The position numbers and the translations under genes were made by a program. Positions 9,342-18,595 of a DNA stretch of 64,000 bases are shown piece by piece. The notes under the pieces are model-generated. The model was not told the DNA's origin. It did no database searches and saw only the letters and a list, made by a program, of their open reading frames with translations. Position 1 is the first letter of the stretch. Each line of letters opens with the position of its first letter. Source of the DNA: Micromonospora sp. C95 (GTDB lineage Bacteria; Actinomycetota; Actinomycetes; Mycobacteriales; Micromonosporaceae); assembly GCF_018070465.1 (NCBI RefSeq), contig NZ_JAGPXT010000002.1:186001-250000 (forward strand). The letters are read 5' to 3'.

Positions 9342-9396
9342 GGCACCGCGTGCCGCGGCGCTCGGGCTGACCGTCGGGGTCCCGGTATCCGGCTGG

Positions 9397-10455
9397 TCAG
9401 GCCAGCTCGGCCGGGGCCCGGTCCGTCACCTCGTCGCAGTGGACGGTCGGGTCCGGAATCTCCCACTCGACGGATGGTGCCTCCGGGCTGGCGCCGACGG
9501 CACCGCGCACTCCGGCGATCAGGTCGGCGGTGGTGTGCGCCCGGATGCCGAGCGACGCGCTGTCGGTGAACCGCCCGACGACCGCTCGGACGTGCTGCTC
9601 GGCGGGGTGCGCGAGACCGTCGTACACGGCCGCGAACAGATCCCGGGCCGGCTGCCTGAGCCAGCCCGCCGGCAGCAGTTCCACCGGTAGCTGTGGGTCG
9701 AGGGTGGGAAAGCGGCGAAAGGTGTCCATCACCTCGGTGCGTGCTCGCACCGCCGCGGCGCCGTCCACCTGCCCGAAGCTGACCAGCGGCAACAACGATG
9801 TCCAGCGGTCCAGAAACGCCGCGTAGTGCCGGTTGATGGCGTCGATGTCCCAGGCCGCGATGGGGGCCCGGTCACTTACCGAATCCAGGGCGTCCTGGCG
9901 GCCGCGGAAGACCGTGACGGTGCCGAGGGTCAACTGTTCGAGCTGCGTCCGCGCCCGTGGCGTCAGCTCGTACGGCGAGATCCACAGGCCGTCGTACAGC
10001 GGCGCGTATCCGAGCCAGCGGAGCTGGCTGCGCAGCGCCCGGCGTTGGGCGCTGCGATCCTGTGGCAGCGAGAAGGCGACGATCGTCCAGCACCCGTCCC
10101 ACTGTGCGGCGGCGGTGGTGGAGGTGAGGATCCAGTTGCCGCCGCTGGAGAGGTTGGCGGCGGCGGCGCGGCTGAGTCGGTACGAGCTACGCCGTCCGTG
10201 CCGGCTGCCTTCGAGCACACCACGGCGGGCCAGCCGGCTGATCGCGGTACGGGCGCCGGCGGTGGTCACCCCGGACTCGGTGAGCAACGCGACGATGGCG
10301 GCGGAGGGCAGCGCGGCGCGGGTCCGCAGGGTGTAGTCCGCCAGCAGCGTCATGGCGAAACCCTGGGGTGAGTTGCCCACCTGTCGCCGGGGCATCCGCA
10401 GCGCGTTGCTCCCGTCGTCGGAATAGATTTCCTCGATGTGGAACGGGCTGTTCAC
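9397..10455 (-). CDS. PaaX-family transcriptional regulator
   Basis: A 352-residue PaaX-like repressor. The N-terminal winged helix (ALPSAAIVALLTESGVTTAGARTAISRLARRGVLEG) is followed by the central and C-terminal PaaX domains (WDGCWTIVAFSLPQDRSAQRRALRSQLRWLGYAPLYDGLWISP). PaaX classically senses phenylacetyl-CoA, but no paa genes are present here, so the effector is open. GTG at 10455 is chosen because GGAG lies 5 nt upstream; the longer frame is unsupported. The neighbouring secreted esterase is divergent across a 312-bp gap. Confidence 0.85.
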   Translation of the reverse strand: MNSPFHIEEIYSDDGSNALRMPRRQVGNSPQGFAMTLLADYTLRTRAALPSAAIVALLTESGVTTAGARTAISRLARRGVLEGSRHGRRSSYRLSRAAAANLSSGGNWILTSTTAAAQWDGCWTIVAFSLPQDRSAQRRALRSQLRWLGYAPLYDGLWISPYELTPRARTQLEQLTLGTVTVFRGRQDALDSVSDRAPIAAWDIDAINRHYAAFLDRWTSLLPLVSFGQVDGAAAVRARTEVMDTFRRFPTLDPQLPVELLPAGWLRQPARDLFAAVYDGLAHPAEQHVRAVVGRFTDSASLGIRAHTTADLIAGVRGAVGASPEAPSVEWEIPDPTVHCDEVTDRAPAELA

Positions 10456-10565
10456 GGGCGCTCCGGCGTCGACTCGGGGACGGGGTATCGACTGTAGATG
10501 GACGCCGATGCGCCGGACCGTCGGCCGGGCCGGAAACCAGGGCACAGATGATCGAGGCGCGTCGA

Positions 10566-10594
10566 TTGACACTTCCTGGGCCCAGGAGAACAAT
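10566..10594 (+). promoter_or_regulatory. Putative promoter with a 14-bp palindromic operator in its spacer
   Basis: TTGACA at 10566-10571 and AACAAT at 10589-10594 are 17 bp apart, a good -35/-10 match reading towards the esterase at 10768. Almost the whole spacer is the perfect palindrome TCCTGGGCCCAGGA (10574-10587). Placement between -35 and -10 is classical for repression. The rest of the 312-bp gap (10456-10767) shows only an esterase leader of roughly 165 nt. Confidence 0.5.
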
Positions 10595-10767
10595 ATCTGC
10601 TACACGACGCCACTCGGAGCCGGGCAGAGCAAGCCAGACGTGGTGGAAAAGCCGTGATCACCGCGGGGACTTGGGCGCACCCGCGAACACTCGCGGCGGG
10701 CATACGTCACCGCCGCCGTCGCACCGACCGATCCCAGCCTGCACTCAGGTGTTCGAAGGAGTCGTCC

Positions 10768-12111
10768 GTGAAAATCAGAAGGAAACTACTGCTCGGCGTG
10801 GCCATGTCCCTGGTCGCGACCGGCCTGGTGGTGCCCACGTTCAGCCCCGCGTACGCGGCCTCGCTGACCGAGGTGACCAGCTTCGGAGACAACCCCGGCC
10901 GGATGCGCATGCACATCTACGTGCCGGACAACCGCCCGGCGCGGCCGGCGACGGTGGTGGCCATGCACGGCTGCGGCGGGTCCGGCCCCGGCTTCTACTC
11001 CGGAAGTGAGTTCGCCAGCCAGGCCGACCGGTACGGCTTCATCGTGATCTACCCGTCCGCGACCCAGCAGGCCGGCTTCGGCAACTGCTTCGACGTCTGG
11101 TCGGACGCCGCCAAGCGCCGCGGCGGCGGCAGCGACCCGGTCTCCATCATGTCGATGGTCCGGTACGCGCAACAGCAGCACAACGCCGACCCCGACCGGG
11201 TCTACGCGACGGGCAGTTCCTCCGGCGGCATGATGACCAACCACATGCTGGCCCTCTATCCCGACGTGTTCAAGGCCGGCGCCGCGTTCATGGGGGTGCC
11301 GTTCAACTGCTTCGCCAACGCGGCGGACTACCCGCCCGGCAGCAGCCAGTGCACCGGCGGCAACATGAACCGGACCCCGCAGCAGTGGGGTGACGCGGTG
11401 CGCCAGGCGTACCCCGGCTACTCCGGTCCGCGTCCGAGGGTGCAGCTGTGGCACGGCACCAACGACACGCTGGTGCCGTTCTCACTGCTGCAGGAGGCCG
11501 TCGAGCAGTGGACGAACGTGTTCGGCCTGAGCCAGACACCCACCTCCACCGACACGCCGCAGGCCAACTGGAACCGCCGCAGGTTCGCCGACAGCGGCGG
11601 CACCGTCCAGGTCGAGGCGTACAGCATCCAGGGCGCGGGGCACAGCCTGCCCTCCGGCGGCATGGCCGCATCCGCCGTCCAGTTCTTCGGCCTGACCAAC
11701 CCGAACCCGACCACCCCGCCGCCCAACCCGACGACGCCGCCGCCGAACCCGACCACTCCGCCGCCGAGCCCGACCACCCCGCCGCCGGGTTCCGGCGCCT
11801 GCCGGGTGGCCGTCGCCGTCAACGCGTGGAACAACGGGCTCACCGAGAACATCACCATCACCAACACCGGCACCAGCGCGATCAACGGCTGGTCACTGGA
11901 GTTCACCCTGCCCGGTGGGCAGAACATCACCAACGGCTGGAACGCCACCTACTCCCCCAGCTCGGGGCAGGTGACCGCGAGGAACGTCTCGTACAACGCC
12001 AGCATCACGCCAAACGGATCGCTGACGATCGGCTTCCAGGCCACCCACACCGGTAACGCCGCCAGGCCCAGCTCGTTCACCCTCAACGGGGCGTCCTGCA
12101 CGGTCGCCTGA
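10768..12111 (+). CDS. Secreted CE1/PHB-depolymerase-like esterase with CBM2
   Basis: A 447-residue secreted enzyme. A signal peptide (KIRRK, hydrophobic core, cleavage after AYA near residue 30) leads to an alpha/beta-hydrolase of the esterase-PHB-depolymerase/acetylxylan-esterase group. The nucleophile elbow is GSSSG with Ser151; Asp233 (HGTNDTLVPF) and His292 (GAGHSLP) complete a plausible triad. Residues 311-342 are a repetitive NPTTPPP linker, followed by a family 2 carbohydrate-binding module (344-447) with the expected Cys pair and Trp residues. It probably deacetylates or deferuloylates plant cell-wall polysaccharide bound through the CBM. GTG at 10768 follows GAAGGAG. Confidence 0.9.
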   Translation: MKIRRKLLLGVAMSLVATGLVVPTFSPAYAASLTEVTSFGDNPGRMRMHIYVPDNRPARPATVVAMHGCGGSGPGFYSGSEFASQADRYGFIVIYPSATQQAGFGNCFDVWSDAAKRRGGGSDPVSIMSMVRYAQQQHNADPDRVYATGSSSGGMMTNHMLALYPDVFKAGAAFMGVPFNCFANAADYPPGSSQCTGGNMNRTPQQWGDAVRQAYPGYSGPRPRVQLWHGTNDTLVPFSLLQEAVEQWTNVFGLSQTPTSTDTPQANWNRRRFADSGGTVQVEAYSIQGAGHSLPSGGMAASAVQFFGLTNPNPTTPPPNPTTPPPNPTTPPPSPTTPPPGSGACRVAVAVNAWNNGLTENITITNTGTSAINGWSLEFTLPGGQNITNGWNATYSPSSGQVTARNVSYNASITPNGSLTIGFQATHTGNAARPSSFTLNGASCTVA

Positions 12112-12123
12112 CATCGTCGGTGA

Positions 12124-12159
12124 CTCCGGGGACGGTACGTTCGCGTACCGTCCCCGGAG
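12124..12159. terminator. Bidirectional hairpin terminator (esterase / TetR)
   Basis: A perfect 16-bp stem with a TTCG tetraloop lies 12 nt after the esterase stop and 22 nt before the convergent TetR stop, so it can serve both directions. Confidence 0.8.
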
Positions 12160-12181
12160 CACCCACGGCGGCCCGGCGCGC

Positions 12182-12868
12182 CTACGGCTGCGTCGGGGCC
12201 CCCTGGGCGAGCAGCCCGTCGACGAGGGCACGGAGGCCGTCGACATAGGTGTCGCGGGGGGCCAGCACCGCCCAGCGGTCACCCAGCGCGGCGAGGTGCG
12301 GCAGCTTCTCGGCGTCGATGTTGCCGAAGAACGCGCCTCGGTGGGTGACGGCCTCGCTCTGACCCCGGCGCGCGGTGTGTGACCGGACGAGAATCTCCCC
12401 GACGGTGTAGTACCAGATGCTGCGGAAGACGTAGACGGCGTGCTCGGGAGCGCAGCCGTGGTCGACGGCGCCGGCCACGACCGCCTCGACCAGCCCCAGC
12501 GGCGAGTCGCCGAGCCGGGCGATGAATCCGTCGGTGGTGAGGACCTCGGCGGCCCACGGCCACGCCGCCAGCGCATCGTGGATCGTGGCCGCCGCGACGA
12601 CGATGCGCTGGCGGGGCTCGTCGGGCAGCCGAGGGCGGGCGACCTGTTCCCCGTACTCGTTGATCAGGAGAAGTAACAGGTCCTCTTTGTCCTGGACATG
12701 GTGATAAAGGGTGGTCGCTCCGACGCCGATCTCGGCGGCCAGTTTGCGGATGGTGAGTCGCTCCCACCCGTTGCGGTCGATGAGGCCACGCGCGGCGGCC
12801 AGGATCTGGGCACGAGAGGTCGTCGGCGGTCTGCCAGCTCTGGGGCGCGGCGCATCGAGGTGTGGCAC
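12182..12868 (-). CDS. TetR-family transcriptional regulator
   Basis: A 228-residue regulator. The N-terminal helix-turn-helix (ILAAARGLIDRNGWERLTIRKLAAEIGVGATTLYHHVQDKEDLL) is typical TetR, followed by a TetR_C ligand-binding domain. GTG at 12868 lies 7 nt after the stop of the ABC transporter gene, and the GTG frame begins just before the Pro/Arg-rich leader of the HTH. As the last gene behind two ABC half-transporters it probably autoregulates that operon in response to the transported compound (inference). Confidence 0.85.
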   Translation of the reverse strand: MPHLDAPRPRAGRPPTTSRAQILAAARGLIDRNGWERLTIRKLAAEIGVGATTLYHHVQDKEDLLLLLINEYGEQVARPRLPDEPRQRIVVAAATIHDALAAWPWAAEVLTTDGFIARLGDSPLGLVEAVVAGAVDHGCAPEHAVYVFRSIWYYTVGEILVRSHTARRGQSEAVTHRGAFFGNIDAEKLPHLAALGDRWAVLAPRDTYVDGLRALVDGLLAQGAPTQP

Positions 12869-12875
12869 CGTCCCA

Positions 12876-14633
12876 TCATGCCCCTCCGTCGTCCGGGTTC
12901 CTCGGCGGTGACGGCACCGCGTCACGCACGCCCGACGCGGTGGACAGGCTCCAGAAGTCGGCGTAGCGGCCGGCGCGACGCAGCAGCTCGTCGTGGCTGC
13001 CCTCCTCGACGACCCGGCCGTCGTCGAGGAAGACGACGCGGTCCGCGCGTCGGACCGTCCGCATCCGGTGCGCGACCATGATCACCGTCCGTCCCGGCAG
13101 CAGCCGCTCGATGCCGTCGTGGACGGCCGCCTCGTTGACCGGATCGAGCGCCGAGGTCACCTCGTCGAGCAGCACGATCGGTGCGTCCCTCAGCAGTGCC
13201 CGCGCGATCGAGACCCGCTGGCGCTCACCGCCGGACAGCGACGCACCACCTTCGCCGACGTTCGCCCCCCATCCACCGGGCAACCGCTCGACGACCTCGT
13301 CCAGCCGCGCGGCGGTCGCCGCCGCCCGCACCTCGTCGTCGCTGGCGTCGGGGCGACCGAGGCGTACGTTCTCCTCGATCGTGCCGTCGAAGAGATAGAC
13401 GTCCTGGAACACGATGGCGATCTGTGCCATCAGCACGCCCGGGTCGATCTGCCGCACGTCGACACCGCCCACCCGCACCGCTCCCGACTCCACGTCGTAG
13501 AACCGGGCGATCAGCTGGAGCAGGGTGCTCTTGCCCGCGCCGGACGGACCGACGACGGCCAACCGCTGCCCCTGCGGCACCGACAGCGACAATCCGTCGA
13601 ACACCGTGCGATCACCGTGGCGGAAGGTGACCGAGTCGAACTCCAGGTCGAACCGCTGCGGCCGGACCGGCCGGTCCGACTCGGGCAGCGGCTCGGTGCG
13701 CAGCACCGTGTCGAGTCGCTCCAGCTCGGCGCGGGCGGTGCGTAGCTTGCCGCCGATGTCCGACAGGGACAGCAGCGGATCCGCGGCTCGGGCCGCGAGC
13801 ACCAGAACGGCCAGGATCTCCGCGCCCCCGATGTCGCCACCGAGCGCGAAATAGCTCCCCAGGATCAGCACGGCGGTGAAGACGGCCTGCACGGTCAGGG
13901 TCAGACCCACCACGCCGGGCAGCACCGAGGTCGTCCGCCGGCGGGAGGCCCGCTCCACGCTGCGCAGCGCGTCGTCGAGCAGAGCGAACCGCTCGCCACC
14001 ACGGCCACCGGCCCGCAGCACCGGCTGGGCCTGAAGGTACTCGATGACCCGGGCGCTGGCCTCATTGTCGCGCGCGGCGTGGTCGGCGTCGTTGGCCGCC
14101 ATCAACCGCGCGGTCCACCGCTGGGTGAGCACCACGAGCGGTGTCGCCAGCAGCGCGGCCAGCCCGAGTTGCCAGTTGAACGCGGTGATCACGGCCACGA
14201 TCGTTAGTGGTGTCACGCAGGCGGAGATGAACGGCCCGAGCAGGTGCGCCGACACGCCCATCGCCGCCAGCAGGCCACGGCTGGCCAGCATGGACACCTC
14301 GCCCACCCGGGCGGCGTCGTACCAGCCGATGGGCAGCCGGGCCAGGTGTTCACCGAGGCCGTGGTACATGCCCCGCAGCATCGTCGTCCCGACGCGCATG
14401 CCGGACAGGTCGCTGCGGTAGCGCAGCACCGCATATGCCGCGACGGAGACCGCGAACGCGATCAGCCACGGCCAGGCCCCCGACGGGGTGTCCCCGAACA
14501 GCGCCCGCAGCACGGGCACCAGCAACGCGTAGAGCAGACCTTCCAGCACTGCGGTCACCGTCATCAGGGCGACGGTCCGGCGCATCGGCGTGGCGTACTC
14601 GTCGCCGAGCACCTGCAACAGCAGACTGATCAT
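12876..14633 (-). CDS. ABC transporter, fused membrane and ATPase domains (second half-transporter)
   Basis: A 585-residue half-transporter with six predicted membrane helices in residues 1-310. The ATPase domain contains Walker A GPSGAGKST, signature LSGGERQR, Walker B VLLDEVTSALD and H-loop VAHRM. Its ATG overlaps the previous stop (ATGA at 14630-14633), so it is translated with the preceding half-transporter and very likely forms a heterodimer with it. The pair resembles the IrtAB/YbtPQ type of siderophore-related transporters in organisation and sequence style, but drug or peptide export is also possible. No siderophore synthesis gene is nearby. Confidence 0.88.
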   Translation of the reverse strand: MISLLLQVLGDEYATPMRRTVALMTVTAVLEGLLYALLVPVLRALFGDTPSGAWPWLIAFAVSVAAYAVLRYRSDLSGMRVGTTMLRGMYHGLGEHLARLPIGWYDAARVGEVSMLASRGLLAAMGVSAHLLGPFISACVTPLTIVAVITAFNWQLGLAALLATPLVVLTQRWTARLMAANDADHAARDNEASARVIEYLQAQPVLRAGGRGGERFALLDDALRSVERASRRRTTSVLPGVVGLTLTVQAVFTAVLILGSYFALGGDIGGAEILAVLVLAARAADPLLSLSDIGGKLRTARAELERLDTVLRTEPLPESDRPVRPQRFDLEFDSVTFRHGDRTVFDGLSLSVPQGQRLAVVGPSGAGKSTLLQLIARFYDVESGAVRVGGVDVRQIDPGVLMAQIAIVFQDVYLFDGTIEENVRLGRPDASDDEVRAAATAARLDEVVERLPGGWGANVGEGGASLSGGERQRVSIARALLRDAPIVLLDEVTSALDPVNEAAVHDGIERLLPGRTVIMVAHRMRTVRRADRVVFLDDGRVVEEGSHDELLRRAGRYADFWSLSTASGVRDAVPSPPRNPDDGGA

Positions 14634-16426
14634 CGGGAAAGGTCCTCCTGCCGGGTCCGCCAGAACGCGGCGAACTTTCCATCCCGGGCGAGCAGGTCGG
14701 TCGGTCTGCCCCGCGCCGCCACCGCCCCGTTCTCCAGCAGCACGACCTGGTCGGCGTCGGCGATGGTCTCCAGACGGTGGGCGATGACCAGGACCGTGCG
14801 GCCGCGCAGCGTCGACAGGGTCTGCCGAACCGCCTGATCGGTACGCGGGTCGGCGAAGGCGGTCGCCTCGTCCATCACCAGCACGGGCGTATCGGCGGCC
14901 AGGGCACGCGCGATGGCTATGCGTTGCGCCTCACCGCCGGAGAGCTTGACACCCTCACCGAGCACGGTGTCGTAGCCGTCCGGCAACGCGAGGATGCGGT
15001 CGTGGATGTGCGCCAGTCGGGCGGCGCGGGTGACCTGCTCGATGGTCGCGTGCGGGACCGCCAGCGCGATGTTGTCCGCGACCGACGCGCGCAGCAGCCG
15101 GACGTCCTGGAGGACGAAGGAAACCCGGCGGTAGAGCTCCCTGGCGTCGATGTCGCGCAGGTCGACGCCGCCGAGGCGCACCGAACCGCCCGTCGGGTCG
15201 AAGAACCGGGGCAGCAGTTGCCCGAGCGTGGACTTTCCGCTGCCGGACGGCCCGACCACCGCGGTGAGCGTGCCCGGCTCCAGCGTCAGGTCGACTCCGC
15301 GCAGCACCTCGGGGCCGCCGTCGTAGCTGAACCGGACGCCGCGTAGCTCCACCCGGTTGTCCTGCGGGCAGGCCGGACGCGCGGGCTGTGGCAGTGCCCC
15401 CACTGCGAGGACCTCGCGGATGCGGCTCACCGCCCGGCCGGCGGCCTGCATGTCGTCGAAACCGTGGCCGAGGGCCGCGACCGGCGCGGTGAGCCCCAGC
15501 CCCAGCAGCAGGAAGGGCAGCAGGTCCACCGGCGCCAGGTCGCCGGAGGTGATCCGCATCGTGCCGCCGATCAACACCACCAGCAGCACGAAGGGCGGCG
15601 ACAGCACCAGTTGCATGCCGGCGGCGACGGCGGAGACGCCGCGTACCCAGCGGGTGAAGATGTCGACGAACTCGTCGGCGGCGGTGCGGAACCTAAGGTG
15701 CGCACGTTCGGCGCCGCCGAACGCCTTGACCACGGCGATGCCCTGGACGAACTCGACGACGGAGGTGGCGATCCGGCCCATCGCCGCGTCGAAGTCCCGC
15801 TGCTCCCGGGTACGGGCCGCAGTCATCAGCAGCGGCACGTGTGCGATGGCCAGCACCACGGGGATCAGCGTGATCAGAGTGAGTCGCCAGTCGACGGTCA
15901 GCAGGTAGACCAGCGACACCAACGGCACGACGAAGGCGGCGACCAACTCGCCGGGAGCATGGGCGATGAACGGATGCACGGCGGCGACGTCGTCACCGAC
16001 CACCCTCGCCAGTTCGCCGCTGCGGCGGCGGGAGAGCCAGCCGATGGGCGCCTGGCCGAGGCTACGGGCCAGTGCCCGGCGCAGCGAGAGCTGCACCTTG
16101 CCGTCGAGGACGTGACCGAGCCCTGACGAGGCACCGGTGAACACCAGCCGGACGAACAGACCGATCGCACCCAGCGTCACGGCGGTCCACACGCGGCCGG
16201 TGTCGACCGGGCCGGGTGACAACAGGGCACGCCCCAGCTCGACCACCGCCAACAGCGGCGCCAGCCCGGCGACGGCGCCGATGACCTGCAGGACCACGAC
16301 GACCGCGAAACTCGGGGCGTGCGGGCCCAGCAGCGCCGCCGTGCTCACCGGCTGCTGCGCGGTCGGGGTTCCGCCCGATGATGGCGTTGGCCGCTCTGCG
16401 TACGCAATGGAGTGAGTTCCGCTCAT
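14630..16426 (-). CDS. ABC transporter, fused membrane and ATPase domains (first half-transporter)
   Basis: A 598-residue half-transporter: a cytoplasmic N-terminal tail of about 35 residues, six membrane helices, then an ATPase with Walker [10 protein letters not shown], signature LSGGEAQR, Walker B VLVMDEATAFAD and H-loop IAHRLE. In the Walker B/D-loop the sequence reads ATAFADPRTD where most exporters have ATSALD; this variant is seen in IrtA/YbtP-like proteins. It is the first gene of the three-gene unit ending in TetR. The upstream 125 bp (16427-16551) holds a TACAGT element (16464-16469, minus strand) as a possible -10, without a clear -35. Confidence 0.88.
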   Translation of the reverse strand: MSGTHSIAYAERPTPSSGGTPTAQQPVSTAALLGPHAPSFAVVVVLQVIGAVAGLAPLLAVVELGRALLSPGPVDTGRVWTAVTLGAIGLFVRLVFTGASSGLGHVLDGKVQLSLRRALARSLGQAPIGWLSRRRSGELARVVGDDVAAVHPFIAHAPGELVAAFVVPLVSLVYLLTVDWRLTLITLIPVVLAIAHVPLLMTAARTREQRDFDAAMGRIATSVVEFVQGIAVVKAFGGAERAHLRFRTAADEFVDIFTRWVRGVSAVAAGMQLVLSPPFVLLVVLIGGTMRITSGDLAPVDLLPFLLLGLGLTAPVAALGHGFDDMQAAGRAVSRIREVLAVGALPQPARPACPQDNRVELRGVRFSYDGGPEVLRGVDLTLEPGTLTAVVGPSGSGKSTLGQLLPRFFDPTGGSVRLGGVDLRDIDARELYRRVSFVLQDVRLLRASVADNIALAVPHATIEQVTRAARLAHIHDRILALPDGYDTVLGEGVKLSGGEAQRIAIARALAADTPVLVMDEATAFADPRTDQAVRQTLSTLRGRTVLVIAHRLETIADADQVVLLENGAVAARGRPTDLLARDGKFAAFWRTRQEDLSR

Positions 16427-16551
16427 CGCTCCCCGTCCACATTTTCAAACGTGTTCGGGAATTACTGTAGCCGGAGCCCGCCCGTCGCGTGGTCCGGCTG
16501 TTGTGGACTCGGCCCCGCAGCACGGGCTCTGGCGCGAGGGAACTGCCGCCG

Positions 16552-16944
16552 TCAGTAACGGGCAGCCCGGTCGGCCGAGCCCTCCTCGCAGCCGGCGAGC
16601 ATTCGGTCGGGCACCCGCATCCGCCACGCGTCGGTGATCAGCTCGTCGAGCCGCTCGACGGTGACCGCCGCCAGGCGCACCATCACCAGGGGCAGCCCGT
16701 CGTAGGCGGGGGTGGTGAAGAACAGCGACGGTTCGCCGAGGAGCAGTGCCTGCTTCTCGGCCTCGTCGCCGACATACAACACGGCGATGTCGGTGCGGAT
16801 GACGCGGGGCTCACCCGGCCGACGCTCGGGATACGACCAGACGAAGCCCTTGTCCGCGACCCGGAAGTCGAACCCATCGCTGTCGATCTCCACGGCGTGC
16901 GGCAGCGCCAGGGCCAGCCGGCGGACGTCGGCGGCGTCAGCCAT
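16552..16944 (-). CDS. MmcQ/YjbR-family protein
   Basis: A 130-residue single-domain protein of the MmcQ/YjbR (CyaY-like fold) group. Recognisable features are the N-terminal ADVRRLALALPHAVE helix, a central strand-rich region with GFVWSYPER, and the closing LITDAWRMRVPDRML helix. Members are small cytoplasmic proteins proposed to bind DNA, but no biochemical function is established. It is monocistronic, ending about 125 bp before the ABC operon start on the same strand. Confidence 0.8.
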   Translation of the reverse strand: MADAADVRRLALALPHAVEIDSDGFDFRVADKGFVWSYPERRPGEPRVIRTDIAVLYVGDEAEKQALLLGEPSLFFTTPAYDGLPLVMVRLAAVTVERLDELITDAWRMRVPDRMLAGCEEGSADRAARY

Positions 16945-17091
16945 CGCCCACCCCTGAGATCACCGATCGCGGCATGCCGAGAGATTAGCCGCCGGCTCCG
17001 ACAGCGACGCCGCGTCGGGCCGACGACCCACCGGGTCCGCATACTCGGTGGGCCGCCGGCTCAGCGGACGTCGTGTCGCCGGACCGTGGGG

Positions 17092-17415
17092 TCAGCGGGA
17101 CAGGGCATGCTCCAGTTCCGCCTTCGACATCGACGAGCGGCCCTTGACGCCACGCTTCTTCGCCTCGTTGTACAGCTGTTCCTTGGTGCGCCCGCCGGCG
17201 CCACGGTGCGAGCGCTTGCCGCCCCGGTGGCCCGACGAGACGTCGTCGATCGAGGATCGGCTCGCGGTACGCGCCTCACCGGAGCGGGCCCGCTCCTTGT
17301 TGACCGTACGCGCCGCGATCTCCTCGGCTCGACTGGTGGACACGCCGCGCTTCTTGGCGCTCGCCTTGATGTGCTCGTACTGTCGTTCTCTCTTCGGGCT
17401 GGATCCCGCAGGCAT
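17092..17415 (-). CDS. Small basic 'plasmid stabilization'-type protein
   Basis: A 107-residue, strongly basic protein of a type common in actinobacteria and often labelled plasmid stabilization protein. It begins MPAGSSPKRERQYEHIK, has a repetitive KKRG/ERARSG pattern with AEEIAARTVNKE, and ends with a SAP/Rho-N-like helix pair (TKEQLYNEAKKRGVKGRSSMSKAELEHALS). This suggests nucleic-acid binding. ATG 17415 is chosen because GGAGGGAGG stands 7-8 nt upstream; an upstream in-frame GTG would add only ten residues. The label does not imply a plasmid here. Confidence 0.75.
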   Translation of the reverse strand: MPAGSSPKRERQYEHIKASAKKRGVSTSRAEEIAARTVNKERARSGEARTASRSSIDDVSSGHRGGKRSHRGAGGRTKEQLYNEAKKRGVKGRSSMSKAELEHALSR

Positions 17416-17555
17416 GCAGTGCCTCCCTCCACCGACAGTGTTCACCGCTCAGGTGCCCCACCGTCGGCGACCGAAACACCCGGCGCGCGGACCCGCCGCA
17501 GCAGCAGGGCGGCGGGACGCACGATGCCCGCCCCGCCGCCCGGGATGCCGATGAC

Positions 17556-18410
17556 TCAGGAGGTGAACTTGTCCAGCGCCAACTCGATGGCGCCGCTGTC
17601 CGGCTGGGCGTACGCCCGCATGGTCTCCTTGTTGTAGGAGATGAAGCTCGGGCAGCGCACCGCCGGGGCGTTGACCCGCCCACCCTCACCGATCTTCTCG
17701 CCGGTCCTGGCGGCGTAGAAGGTCAGCGTGTAGCGCGAGGAGACGTAGTCGACCGTGACCTGCTTGTCGTCGCGGTCCTTGTACTGGCACTTGCGGGGCG
17801 TGCCTTCGCTGCCCTGCTCGAAGGTGAGGCAGCCGACGACGGAGACCGACGCCCACTCGGCGGTCTTGGCGTAGTACGGCTTGTCGAAGCCGACCGACTT
17901 GCTCAGCCAGGACTCCGGCCGCTCCGGGGAGTTGGCGAAGGTGTAGACCTTGGTGCCCTTCGCCCCGGTGTAGGGCGCGGCGTTGAGAATCGGGCTGCCT
18001 TCGCACACCGCGGACATGTCGCTGGAGTTGCGGGCGGTGACCGCGTTGTTGTTGTCGGGCTGCTCCTCCGCCGGCGGAGCGACCGACGGCGCGCCGGTCG
18101 GGGCACCGGGCGCGTCGCTCCGCTGCCCCGCGACCGGCTCTCCCTCGTCGTCGCCGGCCAGCACGAAGAAGCCGATGACCCCACCGCAGGCGACGAGCAC
18201 CGCCATCACGGCGGCACCGATGCCCAGACCGAGCCAGAGGCCCTTGTTCGAGGATTTCGTCGGCTGCGGGCCGTAGGGCGGGGGCGGCACCGGCGCACCG
18301 TACGGCGACGGGTAACCGGCCGGGGTGACCGGAGAGCCGGGTGGCGTGCCCCAGGAGGCGGCGTTCGGATCCGGCTGTTGTCCACCGTACGGAGGGTGGC
18401 TGTCACTCAT
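17556..18410 (-). CDS. Proline-rich single-pass membrane protein of unknown function
   Basis: A 284-residue protein. Residues 1-50 are Pro/Gly/Tyr-rich and presumably cytoplasmic. One membrane helix lies at about 57-83 (GLWLGLGIGAAVMAVLVACGGVIGFFVLAG). A Pro/Ala/Glu-rich spacer follows, then an extracellular domain of about 160 residues with four Cys (CEGSP, VGCLTF, RKCQY, VRCPSF) that could form two disulfides. This layout is frequent in actinobacterial hypothetical proteins. No enzyme motif was recognised. Confidence 0.75.
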   Translation of the reverse strand: MSDSHPPYGGQQPDPNAASWGTPPGSPVTPAGYPSPYGAPVPPPPYGPQPTKSSNKGLWLGLGIGAAVMAVLVACGGVIGFFVLAGDDEGEPVAGQRSDAPGAPTGAPSVAPPAEEQPDNNNAVTARNSSDMSAVCEGSPILNAAPYTGAKGTKVYTFANSPERPESWLSKSVGFDKPYYAKTAEWASVSVVGCLTFEQGSEGTPRKCQYKDRDDKQVTVDYVSSRYTLTFYAARTGEKIGEGGRVNAPAVRCPSFISYNKETMRAYAQPDSGAIELALDKFTS

Positions 18411-18595
18411 CTGATGCCCTTGTCGAAGTCGAGAGGTTACCTGGCCGATGATCAGAGTCAGGGTAGTGAGCAGCGCAAGTCCGGCCGCATCGACTCCCCG
18501 ACCGTCCCGGGCGGCTCGACCACGGACGCCAGCGGCGGTCGCGGTGTGCCGGCGACACCCGGCGGGTACCTACCGGACACCGAGAGGAGGACGAG

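Noticed and set aside
12182..16426. Siderophore biosynthesis or uptake cluster
   Set aside because: The ABC pair resembles IrtAB-type transporters, but no NRPS, NIS synthetase or iron box was found, so only a transporter is called.
17092..17415. Sign of a plasmid or partition locus
   Set aside because: Proteins of this small basic type are chromosomal in most actinobacteria; no parA/parB, origin or toxin-antitoxin pair is near.
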